Source of the DNA: Piezodorus guildinii
Lineage: Eukaryota > Arthropoda > Insecta > Hemiptera > Pentatomidae
Assembly (NCBI GenBank): GCA_023052935.1
Contig: CM041292.1
Coordinates: forward strand, 92,921,169-92,985,168
Direction: 5' to 3'
DNA length: 64,000 nucleotides
Both the position numbers and the translations under genes were made by a program. Positions 33,989-45,221 of the stretch are shown one piece after another; the stretch's first letter is position 1; each line of letters starts with the position of its first letter. The notes under the pieces were generated by a model. That model was not told the DNA's origin. It did not search any database and worked only from the letters and a program-made list of their open reading frames with translations.

Positions 33989-35177
33989 TTATATGTGTCG
34001 TTGGTGTGGCGCTTGAGCTGGTAGCTGTTGGTGTGGGGCTTGCGATGGTTGTTGCGGCTGTCTCTGGTGCTGTTGGTACTGGGCTTGAGCTGGTTGTTGT
34101 GGCTGTCTCTGATCTTGGTGGTCTGGTGCTAGAGCTGGTTGATTCAACTGCCTCTGATGCTCCCGGTCAGTTCTTGGATGAGGTGGCTGAGGTTGATTTA
34201 GTTGTGGAAGAGGTGGAAACTCATTGAGGGCAGGCGGTGCATGTCTTACTGTTGGAGGTCGCAGAGGAGCGTACTGCTTCGAGCGATGTTTTCGAAGTTC
34301 TTTCAAAGTTTGGCAGCCCCTATAGTTGGCGGGATGAGCGCCATTACAGTTGGCGCAGGTTGCAGCTGTTTCTCTTGGTTTTGTGCAAGCACTGCTTTCG
34401 TGGCCCAGTCCACATCTTACACATTTTGGTGGGTAGTTGCAGTACGATTTTGTGTGTCCGTACTGCTGACATCGAATACATTGAGGAATCATTTTTCTTT
34501 TGCGCGGTTCCTCTATTTTTATATGGGTATAGTACAAAAATTCAATGTCAAAGATTTTGTCATTGAATGTTGCTTTTGAGACGTCCACGAAAAACATGGG
34601 AAGGGGTGTTTTAAATCGTGAAATGACGTTGACAATACTTCTCATATCCATATTTGGCCAGTTCTTCTTTTATGGTGGTGAGTGGTGTGCCGTAGTGTAG
34701 GTTTTTGATAACAACTCGTGGACTTTTTTCCTCTGGTAGTTGATATGTGTGGAAGTACGCACCTCCCTTTCTTAAACTAGCTACTAACTTTCGGTAAACA
34801 TCTGAGTTTTCAGGGTATACGGTTACTCCCCTGACAGATGTCTTGAGCCTGAAACTGTTTGCCCCTCCCTCATTATGAAGGAATGTTATGAGTGCAGGGT
34901 AATCTTTAACGTCAGATAAATGTATGGGTGGCGGTTTGGTGTTGATAGGTTGGTTAGTTGATGGCTCAGGTTCATCTATTGAGGGTGATAACGGTTCGAA
35001 CCTGTTCTGAGTATTTGTAGGTGGACTAACCTTCATAATTTTCCTGGGGTCTCTTTCTGCAGTTAATTGTCTTTTTCTTCCTGACACAAGCTCCCAGGAG
35101 ATATTTTCGTGCTCGATAGCATTATTGGAAATGTCTAAGCCACTGGTTGGAGCACTTGAAGTTGAGGCTTCCGTCAT
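33989..35177 (-). pseudogene. Jockey ORF1: gag-like zinc-knuckle protein, one frameshift
   Basis: RNA-binding ORF1 of the Jockey element. The first ATG is at 35177. The N-terminal half carries a VVIKNLHYGTPLTTIKEELA segment typical of the Jockey gag-like RNA-binding region. After a one-base shift at about 34637-34650 it resumes with three cysteine knuckles: CIRCQQYGHTKSYC (CX2CX4HX4C), CVRCGLGHESSAC and CANCNGAHPANYRGC. The tail is low complexity, rich in Q, P, H and A. ORF2 begins about 150 bp downstream. Apart from the shift the frame is intact. Confidence 0.9.
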
Positions 35178-35587
35178 TTTTTCAGTGGGAGAACCCACTT
35201 AACTAAATAAATTTTACTTCTCTTCTTGTTTACTTGTTCAGCACACAGTTAGGAAGCAAGTTTGTTTGTAAACACTAAATTTTTTCACTTAAAACATAAC
35301 GAAAATCGGAAAAAACTAGAGAGCAAACTTATCACAGTTATAACCTTCCGCGTCCAAAATGGCCAAGTTTAAACTTATTTCTGAAAGCAGCGGGTCGGGT
35401 CCGACCCCATACTATCCATGTACGAGTCTGAAATACACCTTACCATGGGAGGGTTAAATTTATAAATTGAACTAAAATATTCAAATCCTTTTATTCTGAT
35501 ATTCTTGATTACTCATTTTAATAAATTCTTATTCAGCATAGAATAAATTTAAATAATTGAATATTTTCCATAAAACAGGCTATCAAT

Positions 35588-35900
35588 ATGTACCGTTAGA
35601 TATGATAGAGTGTTTACCGTCCTGATAGAGAGGTGAGATACCCTGAAGTGGACAGAATGGCTTCCATATGGTCCGAAGATGGTCCGAACACATCTGCCCA
35701 CTTGACCAGGTAAGCGCTCTATTACCATAAGCCACTCTAGGTATTGTCGCTAAGCTTCCGGCTCCGTTGCATTTAAGTGGTGGCCACGTGCTAAGGTTGT
35801 TTTTTTTCGCATGTAAAGCTTTGTTGGCAAGCAATTTTCTTTTTGCGCTCGATGATCACTGTCAAGATCGTTCTATTGTGCTCTGATGTACCGTTAGATA
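35588..35900 (-). mobile_element. SINE-F candidate flanked by 15-bp TSD
   Basis: ATGTACCGTTAGATA is repeated exactly at 35588-35602 and 35886-35900, a strong target-site duplication. The 283-bp insert has, on the minus strand, a tRNA-like section (TGGCTTATGGTAATAGAGCG, then GTTCGGACC). Its edges and body match no other repeat here. It could be a SINE or another retroposed RNA; orientation is provisional. Confidence 0.65.
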
Positions 35901-36097
35901 GGGAAAAAAAGAAGAGACAAACAACTTATAATAAACCATAATATTGTTTTATTTTTCGACGTCACTTAAGGATATCTAGTTTGTAAATTGGTAGTCACTA
36001 TTAATATCTAATTTAAATTTAAGCATTGATGAACCATCATAAAAGAGATTGTATATCAGACAGAAAACAATTACCACTGTATATATTATTTATTTCA
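35901..36097. other. AT-rich sequence, no feature seen
   Basis: No signal recognised between SINE-F and SINE-A. Confidence 0.35.
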
Positions 36098-36364
36098 GTG
36101 GCGCTACAGGCCGTGGGCCTCGCGGGGTAATCTCCTGGGATTTGCGTTTCTCGATGCAATTTATAGGGTAGGGTCATCACTCCCTACGCCTATTTTTGTG
36201 AGTGGCCACCGTTTGGCTGACGGATCTCACATACCCGGGGGAGAGGCTGTGAGTGAATCGCCATTTAATTACATTCTTATAAAAAGCCCCGCCGGGACTG
36301 GGAATCGAACTCAAAACTTTAGCACTAGGGACTAGCGCGCTAGCCACTCAGCCACGGGCTCTCC
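36098..36364 (-). mobile_element. SINE-A, tRNA-derived SINE (copy 2)
   Basis: Reverse-orientation match to the copy at 2261. The A box is at 36345-36355 and the B box at 36302-36310 on the minus strand; the body includes CTCCCAGGAGATTACCCCGC. The start reads GGAGAGCCCGTGGCTGAGTG. Confidence 0.85.
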
Positions 36365-36373
36365 ACAATATAT

Positions 36374-36377
36374 ATTT

Positions 36378-36417
<40 letters not shown>

Positions 36418-36450
36418 GTAAATATATATATACATATTATGTAAATATAT
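36374..36450. repeat. (TA)n microsatellite
   Basis: Pure TA run to about 36412, then TATATATACATATTATGTAA-type degenerate copies. It abuts the head of SINE-A. Confidence 0.9.
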
Positions 36451-36719
36451 ATACAAACTATTAAATAAAAATAAAAAGTATTTTTACTAAATAATACAAT
36501 CTCAATGTAGGTTACGTAAAAAATATATTAGTATCAATAGTTAGGAACTATATATTCTGATCTATCAGCTATGAACAAATTAGTGCATAAGAATAAATTA
36601 ATAACTATCACCCAAATTTATGCAGTGTATTAGTCCGATGATTTTGCTTCTTTTTTTCATATTTTAATCAGGGCAAAGAAAATGTTAAAAAAAAATAATT
36701 TTTATTTTTCGGAATAAAT

Positions 36720-36931
36720 TTTTTGTTCTTGTTTACCAATACCTCGCCTTAGAAGACTATACGGAGTTTAGTCGGGCCTGAGGGTGAGGGCGGGGAATAA
36801 ATGGTTGATAAAAGCCCCTCCTCCCCCCCTCCCCACAGCACCTAGACTCGAACTCGTAATTATTTTGGTTTCAAATTTTGGTCCTCAGTAGCTGCTTGGC
36901 AACGCGCGCTAACCCACTCAGCTATCTCGGA
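36720..36931 (-). mobile_element. SINE-E, tRNA-derived SINE
   Basis: Read on the minus strand: head with A-box-like TAGCTGAGTGGG (36912-36923) and B-box-like GTTCGAGTC (36844-36852). A GC-richer body with CCCCGCCCTCACCCTCAGG follows. Only this copy is seen. Confidence 0.6.
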
Positions 36932-37699
36932 ATACATTTATGGACTAGACTAGATTTATTTGACCAATGATTTGTAATTTTTAAAAAATTTATGTAAATA
37001 ACTGCAATATCCCATTTTCCCAAAATATTAATTTTATTATGGTATCTAAAACCATTCTTGAATAAAAACTAAAATTATATATTATTATCTTAGAAATTAA
37101 TTAATTATGTGATCAACGCAATATTTCAATAACAGAATATCTAGAATATATGTAATGGACCACTACCGTCTATATGTGATATAAGACTAGGTTTAGAACA
37201 AGTTGTCCTCTAAAAGACTGAAAAAAAAAAAAATCTAAAACCTTTATAAAAATTGTTTTTCGAATAATTTATACTATACATCTCCTGGATCGTTTAGTTT
37301 GTTACGGTTATTATTATAATTTGTTAGCATATATATTTCCATTTTTATTAATTTACAAACAGTTTCCTTTTACACAGTTTTTTAGGTTCGCTAGGTGAAA
37401 GGTTCGCTGCAGAATAGCGTTGATTCACATTTACGTTTGGGAAAGTATAAAACGATTATGTTTATCATCTAAAACGTGTGCTACTGTTCTATAGAATAAA
37501 ATAAAAATATGACACAGCAATCAATAGATATTTTCATTTATTTATTTTTTCCTTGTCTTATTCGGCAGATTTTTACCGTTAACTAATTTTACAAACAATT
37601 TTCTGTATTCCTATTCCTGTGATCGAAAAAAAAAATTCATTACAAAAAATTGTTTGTTCTTTTCTTGTTTAGTTAAATATAATTTTTTTTCATTTGCAT
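36932..37699. other. AT-rich unique sequence
   Basis: No open frame, repeat or RNA signature recognised. Confidence 0.4.
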
Positions 37700-38215
37700 A
37701 TTAACGCGTTTTTTATCGATTCTAATTAGACTAATTGTTTAAAAATGATCTACAAAATTAAAGGTAGTTCAAAGGAAGACTCATTGTTGTTTATTTATTT
37801 AACGTCACTTTATGCTACTATGGCTAATCGGACGATGCTACAGTGGGAGTCCTAAATTTTGCCTATCCAGGTTTTATTAGGATAGGGATCTTTAACGAGT
37901 ACCTGACATCGCACAGGCTCGGGACCACCTTTTAACGTCCCCTCCGAAGGACGGCGTAACTAAGGATTTTTTACTCCCATTAAAAAATCCTAGGACCACC
38001 TGCGGGTTTGAACCCGTGACCTTTAGCATGGGAGGCTGTTACGCTAGCCACCCAGCTACAAGTGATCCCTTCAAAGGAAGAAAATAGAAAATATCGGCAT
38101 TTAAGCCCTGTGAGACTATATCAATCAGAATGAAAACTACTTGGTGTTAAATTTTACATCCATTCATCCAGTTTAATCAAAATCGTTAGAGCTGTTTTGG
38201 GGAAAATCATAAAAC
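37700..38215 (+). repeat. D-family repeat split by SINE-C
   Basis: D landmarks ATCTACAAAATTAAAGG before and ATATCGGCATTTAAGCCCTG after the SINE, then AATCAAAATCGTTAGAGC. The SINE lies between identical copies of TTCAAAGGAAGA. A (TA)n tract ends it. Confidence 0.78.
37780..38069 (-). mobile_element. SINE-C with perfect 12-bp TSD
   Basis: Full-length SINE-C in reverse orientation. TTCAAAGGAAGA is present at 37768-37779 and 38070-38081. The tRNA-like head (minus strand) reads TAGCTGGGTGGCTAGCGTAA with B box GGTTCAAACCC. The 3' end carries AATAAATAAACAA. Confidence 0.93.
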
Positions 38216-38272
<57 letters not shown>

Positions 38273-38275
38273 TGT
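38216..38275. repeat. (TA)n microsatellite
   Basis: About 50 bp of uninterrupted TA, followed by TGTCTGTGTCTGTGTGTC. Confidence 0.95.
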
Positions 38276-39070
38276 GTCTGTGTGTCTATTTGTGAATCGG
38301 ACCAATAAAAGGATATTAATAGGTCTTAATAACCGTTACGAAAAATAAAAAATGATGAGTTAAAAAAAATGAAGATTTATTTATCAGATTTATCAATAAG
38401 CCTGTAGTTAAAATGTATCGCAAAAAATAAAATAAAAAATGAAAAAATATATATGCTTAAAAAAAAAAGATATATATATATATATTCTAAAAATATATAG
38501 AATCTATCAATGCAGATAATTAACAATTACCCCCGCTATACAAAATATCATCTATGCTCCAGGACTTGCAGCTTCTAGACAAACAATTTGTCCACACCCA
38601 TAGAGCTTCATACTTCTGTAAAACTCCAGTCTCCAAAAACCAATTAATACGGAAATCGGTAATTATAATAAAAATTCACTGAAACACTATACTCATAAAA
38701 GATCTATACATGTGTTGTTAACTTAGGCTAGTGTGTTTTAATTTCTAAATCTTATATTATCAATAATTTTATTTTTATTATTATTATTTTTTTTAAGTAG
38801 GTGTTTGTATAATTTTTCTTACATAGTTAATATTAATTTAGTTTTACTACATATTTAGTCATTAGGCTAATAGATTATAATTACCAAACGAACAAAATAA
38901 TTTGCTGATTGTAATAATGTCTCATCCGAAATTTTTTGTAAATATTTTGTTAATCTGTAAATATGTAAATAAAGTATATTTTCTTTTATATACATATATA
39001 TATTTGAGACAAATTAGTGTTTTAAATAGATAGACCTGTGTGTGTACTACAAACTTTGAAATAACATTAT
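38276..39070. other. AT-rich unique sequence
   Basis: No recognised gene or repeat. The 101-codon minus frame at 38922-39227 comes from the TA/CA tract. Confidence 0.45.
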
Positions 39071-39084
39071 GTGTGTGTGTGTAT

Positions 39085-39156
<72 letters not shown>
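39071..39156. repeat. (GT)n(AC)n palindrome followed by (TA)n
   Basis: TGTGTGTGTGTATACACACA is a perfect palindrome and is followed directly by about 60 bp of TA. The alternating purine-pyrimidine pattern could adopt Z-DNA or a cruciform. Confidence 0.9.
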
Positions 39157-39159
<3 letters not shown>

Positions 39160-39279
39160 CCACCTTTTTGGTCGTAAGGACTTAAGGGAATATAAAACGT
39201 ATATTTCCGGCGAAAACTGAAATTCAAAAATTTTCACACAAATGACACAAACTGCGCTTTAAATTCCTGTACATCAGTA

Positions 39280-39815
39280 TAACAAGTTTAAAGGAGTCCC
39301 TAAAATTTTATTGAATAAAATGAATTGGGTTGGATCCTTCACAACGTTGTGGAAGATAATGATGACCGTGAGAGCTCCCTGAGGGACGTCCACAGAGGCC
39401 GGACCGATGGGAAGGATACGAGGAGACGTGTTGGAAATTAGCAGGCGGACAAGTTCCTCCCTCAGGTGCAAATTGAACCGTGACCGGGCACAGAGAGAAT
39501 AAGAGCGGCTGCCAATTACAGCTGACCAGCTTCGTGCTCGGCTATCAATGGGCGAATAAACACTCGCTTATCGCTACTTCATTAGGCCACCGATCCATGG
39601 GAGCCTACTACATGTAATTACAATTAATGAACTGCCTCTCCTCTCGTCTGGCGTTGAAGTCTTTACAATCATTGCTCCATGTTCCCAGTCAGGTATCCTC
39701 TTCCATGTACTGATGCTCATCGCAACGCTTCCTACCAGAACCTCAGCAACTAACGTTTCTAGTAAGCAATCATTAATTTCTTCCTTGACTGAAAATAAAT
39801 CGTTAATTATTAGGA
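39280..39815. promoter_or_regulatory. Less AT-rich unique island, possible cis-regulatory element
   Basis: The most balanced-composition unique block in this part. It includes GCCAATTACAGCTGACC and a homeodomain-type cluster ATGTAATTACAATTAATGAA at about 39610. Two minus frames of 65 and 81 codons (39274-39471, 39574-39819) have mixed residues but no domain. It could be a conserved non-coding element or short exons. Confidence 0.35.
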
Positions 39816-40017
39816 TCATATCTTATTGGATTTAAATAATTAACTAGAACATAAAATGAATCGTTTATGTATATAAAATGAAGTTGCCATTCACTCACTA
39901 ATGTGGTAATTGCAATATCTCAAAAATCACAATGCCTAGGAAATTTCGAAGGTTCCCCCTTTCGCCCAGTTGTGAAAAAAGAATACCTTTTATAAAAAAT
40001 AAAAAAAATAAATAAAA

Positions 40018-41322
40018 AAATCTGGTACGTGCGATACACGCCTTCCACTTACCTCCGTTTATAAGATTAATTAAGGAATTATTACTTTCACTGACTTAAA
40101 TATTAAATAGAAAAAAGCTCGTGAAAATTTTCTAATTCTAGTTTTCAACGGCAATGCTCGTTTTAGGGTCCCATGGGTCCACATAATCAAGTCCCGCAAA
40201 AATTTCAGTATGTGTGACCGCGTGAGGTAATTCAATCACGGAAAGGAAAAGTCACTCGAAAACAACGATATAGCGAGTTTAATCAAAATCTTCAGAGCCG
40301 TTTTTAAAAAATCGTAAAAAGGTGCAAAATCCAGAAAATAAAGTAGCTCTTCTTATTAGTATTTATAAGATAATATTTTTCTAAAATCATTAGCTTTCCA
40401 ACGGTATATTATTCAGCTGTATTACTGTTCTTATATAAAGAGATAAAAGATTGCATTACATTTTTTTTCAGTTTTCTTCTTTAGTTAGATATCGAATTTG
40501 TTCTACTTATATATTTACCTGCTTTTTAGCAATGCTAATCAGATAATATGGTCGATTTCATGAAATTAAAAAAACATTATAGGTACTTTAGAAAAATTTT
40601 GAAATATCAGCATTTAAGCCCTATCAGATTGTTTCAATCCGAATGGAACCTACATGATATTAAGGCCCGTCAAATTTTACATCGATATAGCGAGTTTAAT
40701 CGAAATCGTTTAAGCCGTTTTTGAGAAAATCGTAAATAAGTGCAAAATTCATGATATAAAGTGGCTCTTCTGGTTAACTGATTTTGATAAAATAGTTGCT
40801 ATAACATCTCGGGCGTATAGTTGTCTCAAATATGAAATTTCAGTTTCATAGAACTTTTCGTACTTTTCCTACTACTTTTACACACTGATTGTGCAACTTA
40901 GTTATTTGGACTCAGGGGACCCTTAGACGTGTATATTCGTAAAAAACTTGAATTAAAAAAATTTCACGTTTGCAATACATTTCCCATTAGCCATTACACT
41001 TTCGATTGTTTAAGATGTATGACAATCATGACTCAGGGGTACTCCGTACCTCCACATATCAAATCCGCAGGTGGTCCTAGGATTTTTTAATGGGAGTAAA
41101 AAATCCTTAGTTACGCCGTCCTTCGGAGGGGACGTTAAAAGGTGGTCCCGAGCCTGTGCGATGTCAGGTACTCGTTAAAGATCCCTATCCTAATAAAACC
41201 TGGATAGGCAAAATTTAGGACTCCCACTGTAGCATCGTCCGATTAGCCATAGTAGCATAAAGTGACGTTAAATAAATAAATTATAACATTTCCCATTACT
41301 ACACATTTCACATATCAATAAG
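40018..41322 (+). repeat. D-family composite of rearranged copies
   Basis: A D start (TCTGGTACGTGCGATACACG) at 40020 is followed at about 40110-40260 by the D 3' section in inverted orientation (AGTCCCGCAAAAATTTCAG). Forward pieces resume at 40265 and 40370 and run to the D terminus AATAAGTGAAAGTAA near 41330. A SINE-C interrupts it near the end. Probably nested D insertions or a local inversion. Confidence 0.7.
40990..41285 (+). mobile_element. SINE-C with 13-bp TSD, diverged head
   Basis: ACATTTCCCATTA is found at 40977-40989 and 41286-41298. The body from 41068 (CAGGTGGTCCTAGGATTTTT) to the TTAAATAAATAAATTATA tail is standard SINE-C. The first about 75 bp, where the tRNA-like head should be, is diverged and only a B-box-like ATCAAATCC remains. 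Confidence 0.9.
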
Positions 41323-41349
41323 TGAAAGTAATATAGTAGTCATATGAAA

Positions 41350-43170
41350 AATATTTAAAATGCTAACAGCGTTAAAGGAAAATCATCTAAATCTGGCCAT
41401 TATAAAATTATGCCTTCCCGACATCCTACCAGTTCTTCTCTTTATATATAATTTTTTACTTCGAAATTCCGTATTTCCAACTACTTGGAAAAAAGCGATA
41501 GTTCATCCTATAAATAAAACCTCAAACCCTATATCCCCTAAAGACTATCGCCCAGTTTCCATCCTATCTAACCTTTCCAAACCTTTATAAAGAACAGTGC
41601 AGCCACAATTGTCAAACTTCCTCGAAAAGTCCAAACGTCTTGATCCTCTCCAATCCGGTTTTCGACCCGGTTTTTCCACGCAATCCGCCCTCCTTAAAAT
41701 TTCTGGTGACATACATACTGCCATAGACGAAAAGAAACTTACAGTACTAATACTTCTGGACTTCTCAAAAGCTTTTGACTCACTTGATCACTCAATCATT
41801 TTTTCCAAACTACAGTCCTTATCCTTTTCCAACAGCACTATTCATTGGTTCAAATCATTTCTCTCAAATAGAACTCCAGCTGTTACTATTCTTAACCATC
41901 CTCTATCTTCCTTCCTTGCCCTTTCGGCATGTTTGGTCCAGGGTTCAAGCATATCTCCTCTCCTTATTAATTCCTATATTAATGACCTTCCCAATGCCAT
42001 CCATCACTGTTCCCACCACCTATACGCTGATGATTTCCAGATTTACTTATCCTTTCCTCCCTCCGAGTCTCTGATAGCATTTGCCAATATTCAGGTAGAT
42101 CTGGATAGAATCTGTGCCTGGGCAACTTTGAAAAAAATAACTCTAAATGCTACAAAAACTCAGGCGATTGTTATAGGTTCCAATCCCCTTCTCAGATCCC
42201 ATACTACTTTTCCGAGTCTAACCCTAAATGATCAGCCAATCACCTTCACTTCCTCTGTCCAAAACCTAGGTATTACCATCGACCAAACCCTTTCCTAGAA
42301 ACCCCATATTGCCCAAATCTCCCGAAGAACAATAAGTACCCTCAAATTTTTCCATCGCTCCCGTCATCTTCCACTGTCTACCCGTAAGCTCTTTGTATCC
42401 TCATTTATTTTCCCCCACTTTGACTATTGCTGTATGGTATATGGTGGCCTCTCGGCAGTGCTCGAGGACAGGCTAAAGCGAATTATGAACATATTTTTAA
42501 GATTTGTCCTTGGTACACCGAAGAGGTCTCATGTGACCCATTTATACAATGAGTTAAAGTGGCTCCTTTCTTCTATCCGAAGACAATATTTCCTTGGATC
42601 ATATCTTTACCAAACAATCAACTCCCAGCTACCTCCATATATCTACATACTACTGCAATTTAAATCGGCAGTCCACTCTCTCCAAACAAGATCGCGCCAT
42701 TCCGACCTTTATATTCCTACCCATAGAACAACAACTTTTGATCATTCCTTTATTGTCAGCTCCACTACTCTCTGGAATTCCTTACCTACTCATATCCGCC
42801 ATGCTTCTTCCCTACCCTCATTCAAGTCCCAGCTATTCCAGTACCTACTGTCATCCCAAACAGAAGCTTAATAAGATATTTCAGATCAAAAAGAAAATTT
42901 ATTATTTATTGTTCATATTTATGGATCATAGATATGGATCAATTATGAATCAATTTCAATATTTAGTTTTGTTTAACACACCAGAAGTTATTATTTATTT
43001 AGTTTACTCTTTTCATTTATTATATCCTTTCTTTTCTTTATGTATCATTGTTAATAAGAAATAATTATATTCCTTTGGTCTTGTAGCCAGACACATTATA
43101 TATATCTTAGTTGTACATATGAACTGTTCTTAAGAGACCTTGTCCCAGAATAAGTATCTTTTTTCTATTC
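41350..43170 (+). mobile_element. CR1-like LINE, 5'-truncated
   Basis: Contains the RT and C-terminal part of a LINE ORF2 (41360-42871) plus a 3' UTR to about 43170, which includes TTGTCCCAGAATAAGTAT. A matching 3' UTR piece, GTCCCAGAATAA, appears in reverse near 44780 with another fragment of the same family. No poly(A) or target duplication was clear. The clade is inferred from the C-terminal LWNSLP/FK motif and could be CR1, L2, Kiri or a relative. Confidence 0.85.
41360..42871 (+). pseudogene. LINE reverse transcriptase with two in-frame stops
   Basis: One reading frame of about 504 codons is interrupted only by TAA at 41588-41590 and TAG at 42296-42298. RT motifs in order: FPTTWKKAIVHPI, KDYRPVSILSNLSK, QSGFRPGFSTQSAL, LILLDFSKAFDSLDH, QGSSISPLL, YADDFQIYLS (YADD at 42023-42034), then GSYLYQTINSQLPPYI and TTLWNSLPTHIR at the C-terminus. 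The N-terminal endonuclease is missing. Catalytic aspartates are present, so decay is slight. Not related to the Jockey element at 31 kb beyond the shared RT fold. Confidence 0.9.
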
Positions 43171-43174
43171 TTTT

Positions 43175-44744
43175 CCATTATCAGCAAAGATATTGAATTT
43201 ATATGATTCATAGGTGCAGGTTTTAATAGAAACATATTCAATTATTATTATTTTAATGATTTTAACCTTTTCGTTTCTAGAAAATAATACAATATATTTC
43301 TGAAACCTAAAAACAAAGTCTTTATTTAGTTGAAAAGCTTCAATTACAAATAGGATTAATTCACATTTACGTTACAAACAAAGTATGACCGTATACAAGG
43401 ATTACGTTTTAAAGCTAGAACCTATTAAGTATCTAGGGATTTGCATATCTCTTCTAGTGCACTACTATAAATTCAACAGAAAAAAGTGAGGATCTGAAAC
43501 TAAAGAACAACTTGATTTGTACAGTATAGAAATTTTTGGAATAGTAACTGATTAATAGATGAATCGATTGTGAAAAAATCTCTTAATATTAATTTTAAAC
43601 TTATTGTTTTACTTGGAACACAACTGGATACTCTTGAGGAGAATAAAATGCATTTAAAGTAATAATTTTACTTTGAAAATAATCATAATTATTACTTACA
43701 TATTTGTACAAACTTGTGACGCCAACGAGTAAAAATTGGAACAATGTTACCCAAACAGTGGATCATATGCTATTTAAATCGATCGGAAAGGATTTCAAGA
43801 ACATCAAAACAAATTTTAAAAGGCAATAGAAATAATAATAATTAATTATTATACAAGAATATGATAATTTCTAAATGCCAATGAACAGATGGAATAAAAA
43901 ACAAACAAAAAAACTTTATAATCAACAATTTATTGGATAAACAAATGTTTCCATTTATTTAATATTATTATATTTTAATTTTAAATATACATACTACTTA
44001 TTTAGGCATAATCAAAAACATTCAGATTAATAAAAGATCTTCATTCCCCATGTAAAATTACTCTGTTTTTTCTACAGCGCTTTGAACGCCTTCTATCGGT
44101 TTGGAAACTGTCTGCTTTACACTAATAACTAGAGTAGTCAAATTACAAATCTGAAGGCGTTCTTATATCTAATGGGTATTTCACATCATATTTTACAGTT
44201 GTTTACTAATTTAACCCCGTTCCAGGAATACCCGTTTCTATAACTGTGTTCTATTTATGCCCTATTGACTATTGACTCCATGAATAACTTTTCAAATAAA
44301 GGTGAATTTGGTTTTTGCTAAAATCAATAAAGTAATAAAATACTATGTAAGCCAGAATTTAAACTGACATATCCATCAAAGTTTTTTTAAATACAGACTG
44401 CTCCTAAAACGAAAAAAAAAATCATACCTTCACCAAAATCAATTAAAAAACAAAGCAAAATATAATACAAGTATTGGAAAAAAAAAAAAAAAAAAAAACT
44501 CATGGTTATCTAATATTAATTAAATTTTAAAATAAGACTTGATTAGGGCATTGTTTTATTATTGATTGATTTAAAAGACAATGTTTCAGGTATACTCGTA
44601 ATTCGATAAAATAATCTATAACTGAATTCTGTAAATAAGACCAGATTGAAAATATTTTATATCAAGTATTTATAGTCAGTACTGTGTCGTAAAATACTTA
44701 GTGTAACCATAATATGGTTAAAAAGCCACATATTTTTTTCCACG
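43175..44744. other. AT-rich unique sequence
   Basis: No open frame or repeat recognised. An A-run at 44478-44500 could mark a retroposon tail on the plus strand, but no body was identified. Confidence 0.4.
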
Positions 44745-45221
44745 AAAATAATGAAATGAAATGGAAAGTAATTTTATTCTGGGACGAGTAGCCTCCTAAG
44801 AATAACAAGAAAAGTACAATATACATGATAATTGTCTGGTCGTTTAAGACTTCAGTTTAACAATAAAAGACGAATTTTGTGATAATGAATAGTTATCATC
44901 TATACATTTTAAATATTACATATGTTGGGAAGATTGTTGCTTTAGGAGATGGAGATGTTGTGTGTTTGAAAGTGGATAATGATAAGGCTTTACGAATGGA
45001 CACAGGCAAGGAATTCCAAAATAGAGTAGCACGAATGACAAAAGATTTTTGAAGGAGACGGTTCTGTGAGAAGGTATGTACAAGTTTAAGAAGGAACAAG
45101 CGGTAAGCATATCAAGAATATAAGAAGGTTTTTTGTTTTGGAAAATCGGGAGAGACAGACACCAAGATAGTACTGCCAACGGAAAGAGAGATTGAGCCAA
45201 TTAAACTCGGTATACCTTCTA
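44745..45221 (-). pseudogene. CR1-like LINE 3' fragment, reverse, interrupted by mariner
   Basis: Minus-strand frames give YIPSHRTVSFKN and SFVIRATLFWNSLPVSIRKA, parallel to the end of the ORF at 42871 (SFIVSSTTLWNSLPTHIR). A one-base shift divides them. The mariner inserted at a TA just 5' of this piece; LINE sequence may resume past 46122 but is not readable. Confidence 0.78.

Larger units (their letters stand above)
30962..35364 (-). mobile_element. Full-length Jockey-clade LINE with 12-bp TSD
   Basis: About 4.4 kb in reverse orientation. AAGTTTAAACTT occurs at 30950-30961 and at 35365-35376, a perfect 12-bp target-site duplication. The 3' end is a long A-run, seen as T's at 30962-30984. 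The 5' end begins GGCCATTTTGGACGCGGAAG. Two ORFs follow in the order expected for Jockey: a zinc-knuckle ORF1, then endonuclease plus RT. Each ORF has one frameshift, so this copy is probably dead but recent. Confidence 0.93.
30161..35457. mobile_element. piggyBac-type non-autonomous element (contains Jockey)
   Basis: Both edges are TTAA (30161-30164 and 35454-35457). Next to them are inverted ends: TTAACCCTTGTAAGGTAAGG on the left and, on the right read inward, TTAACCCTCCCATGGTAAGG; each arm continues to a GGGGTCGG block. TTAA targets with CCC-starting ends are characteristic of piggyBac. Without the nested Jockey the element is about 870 bp and has no transposase frame. The flanking element is older than the Jockey insertion. 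Confidence 0.75.

Noticed and set aside
34006..34579. Plus-strand frames rich in V, A and L over the Jockey ORF1
   Set aside because: Antisense shadows of the ORF1 zinc-knuckle and Q/P-rich tail.
38922..39227. 101-codon Tyr-Ile rich frame
   Set aside because: Generated by a (TA)n tract. The same applies to frames at 26920-27102 and 47444-47653.
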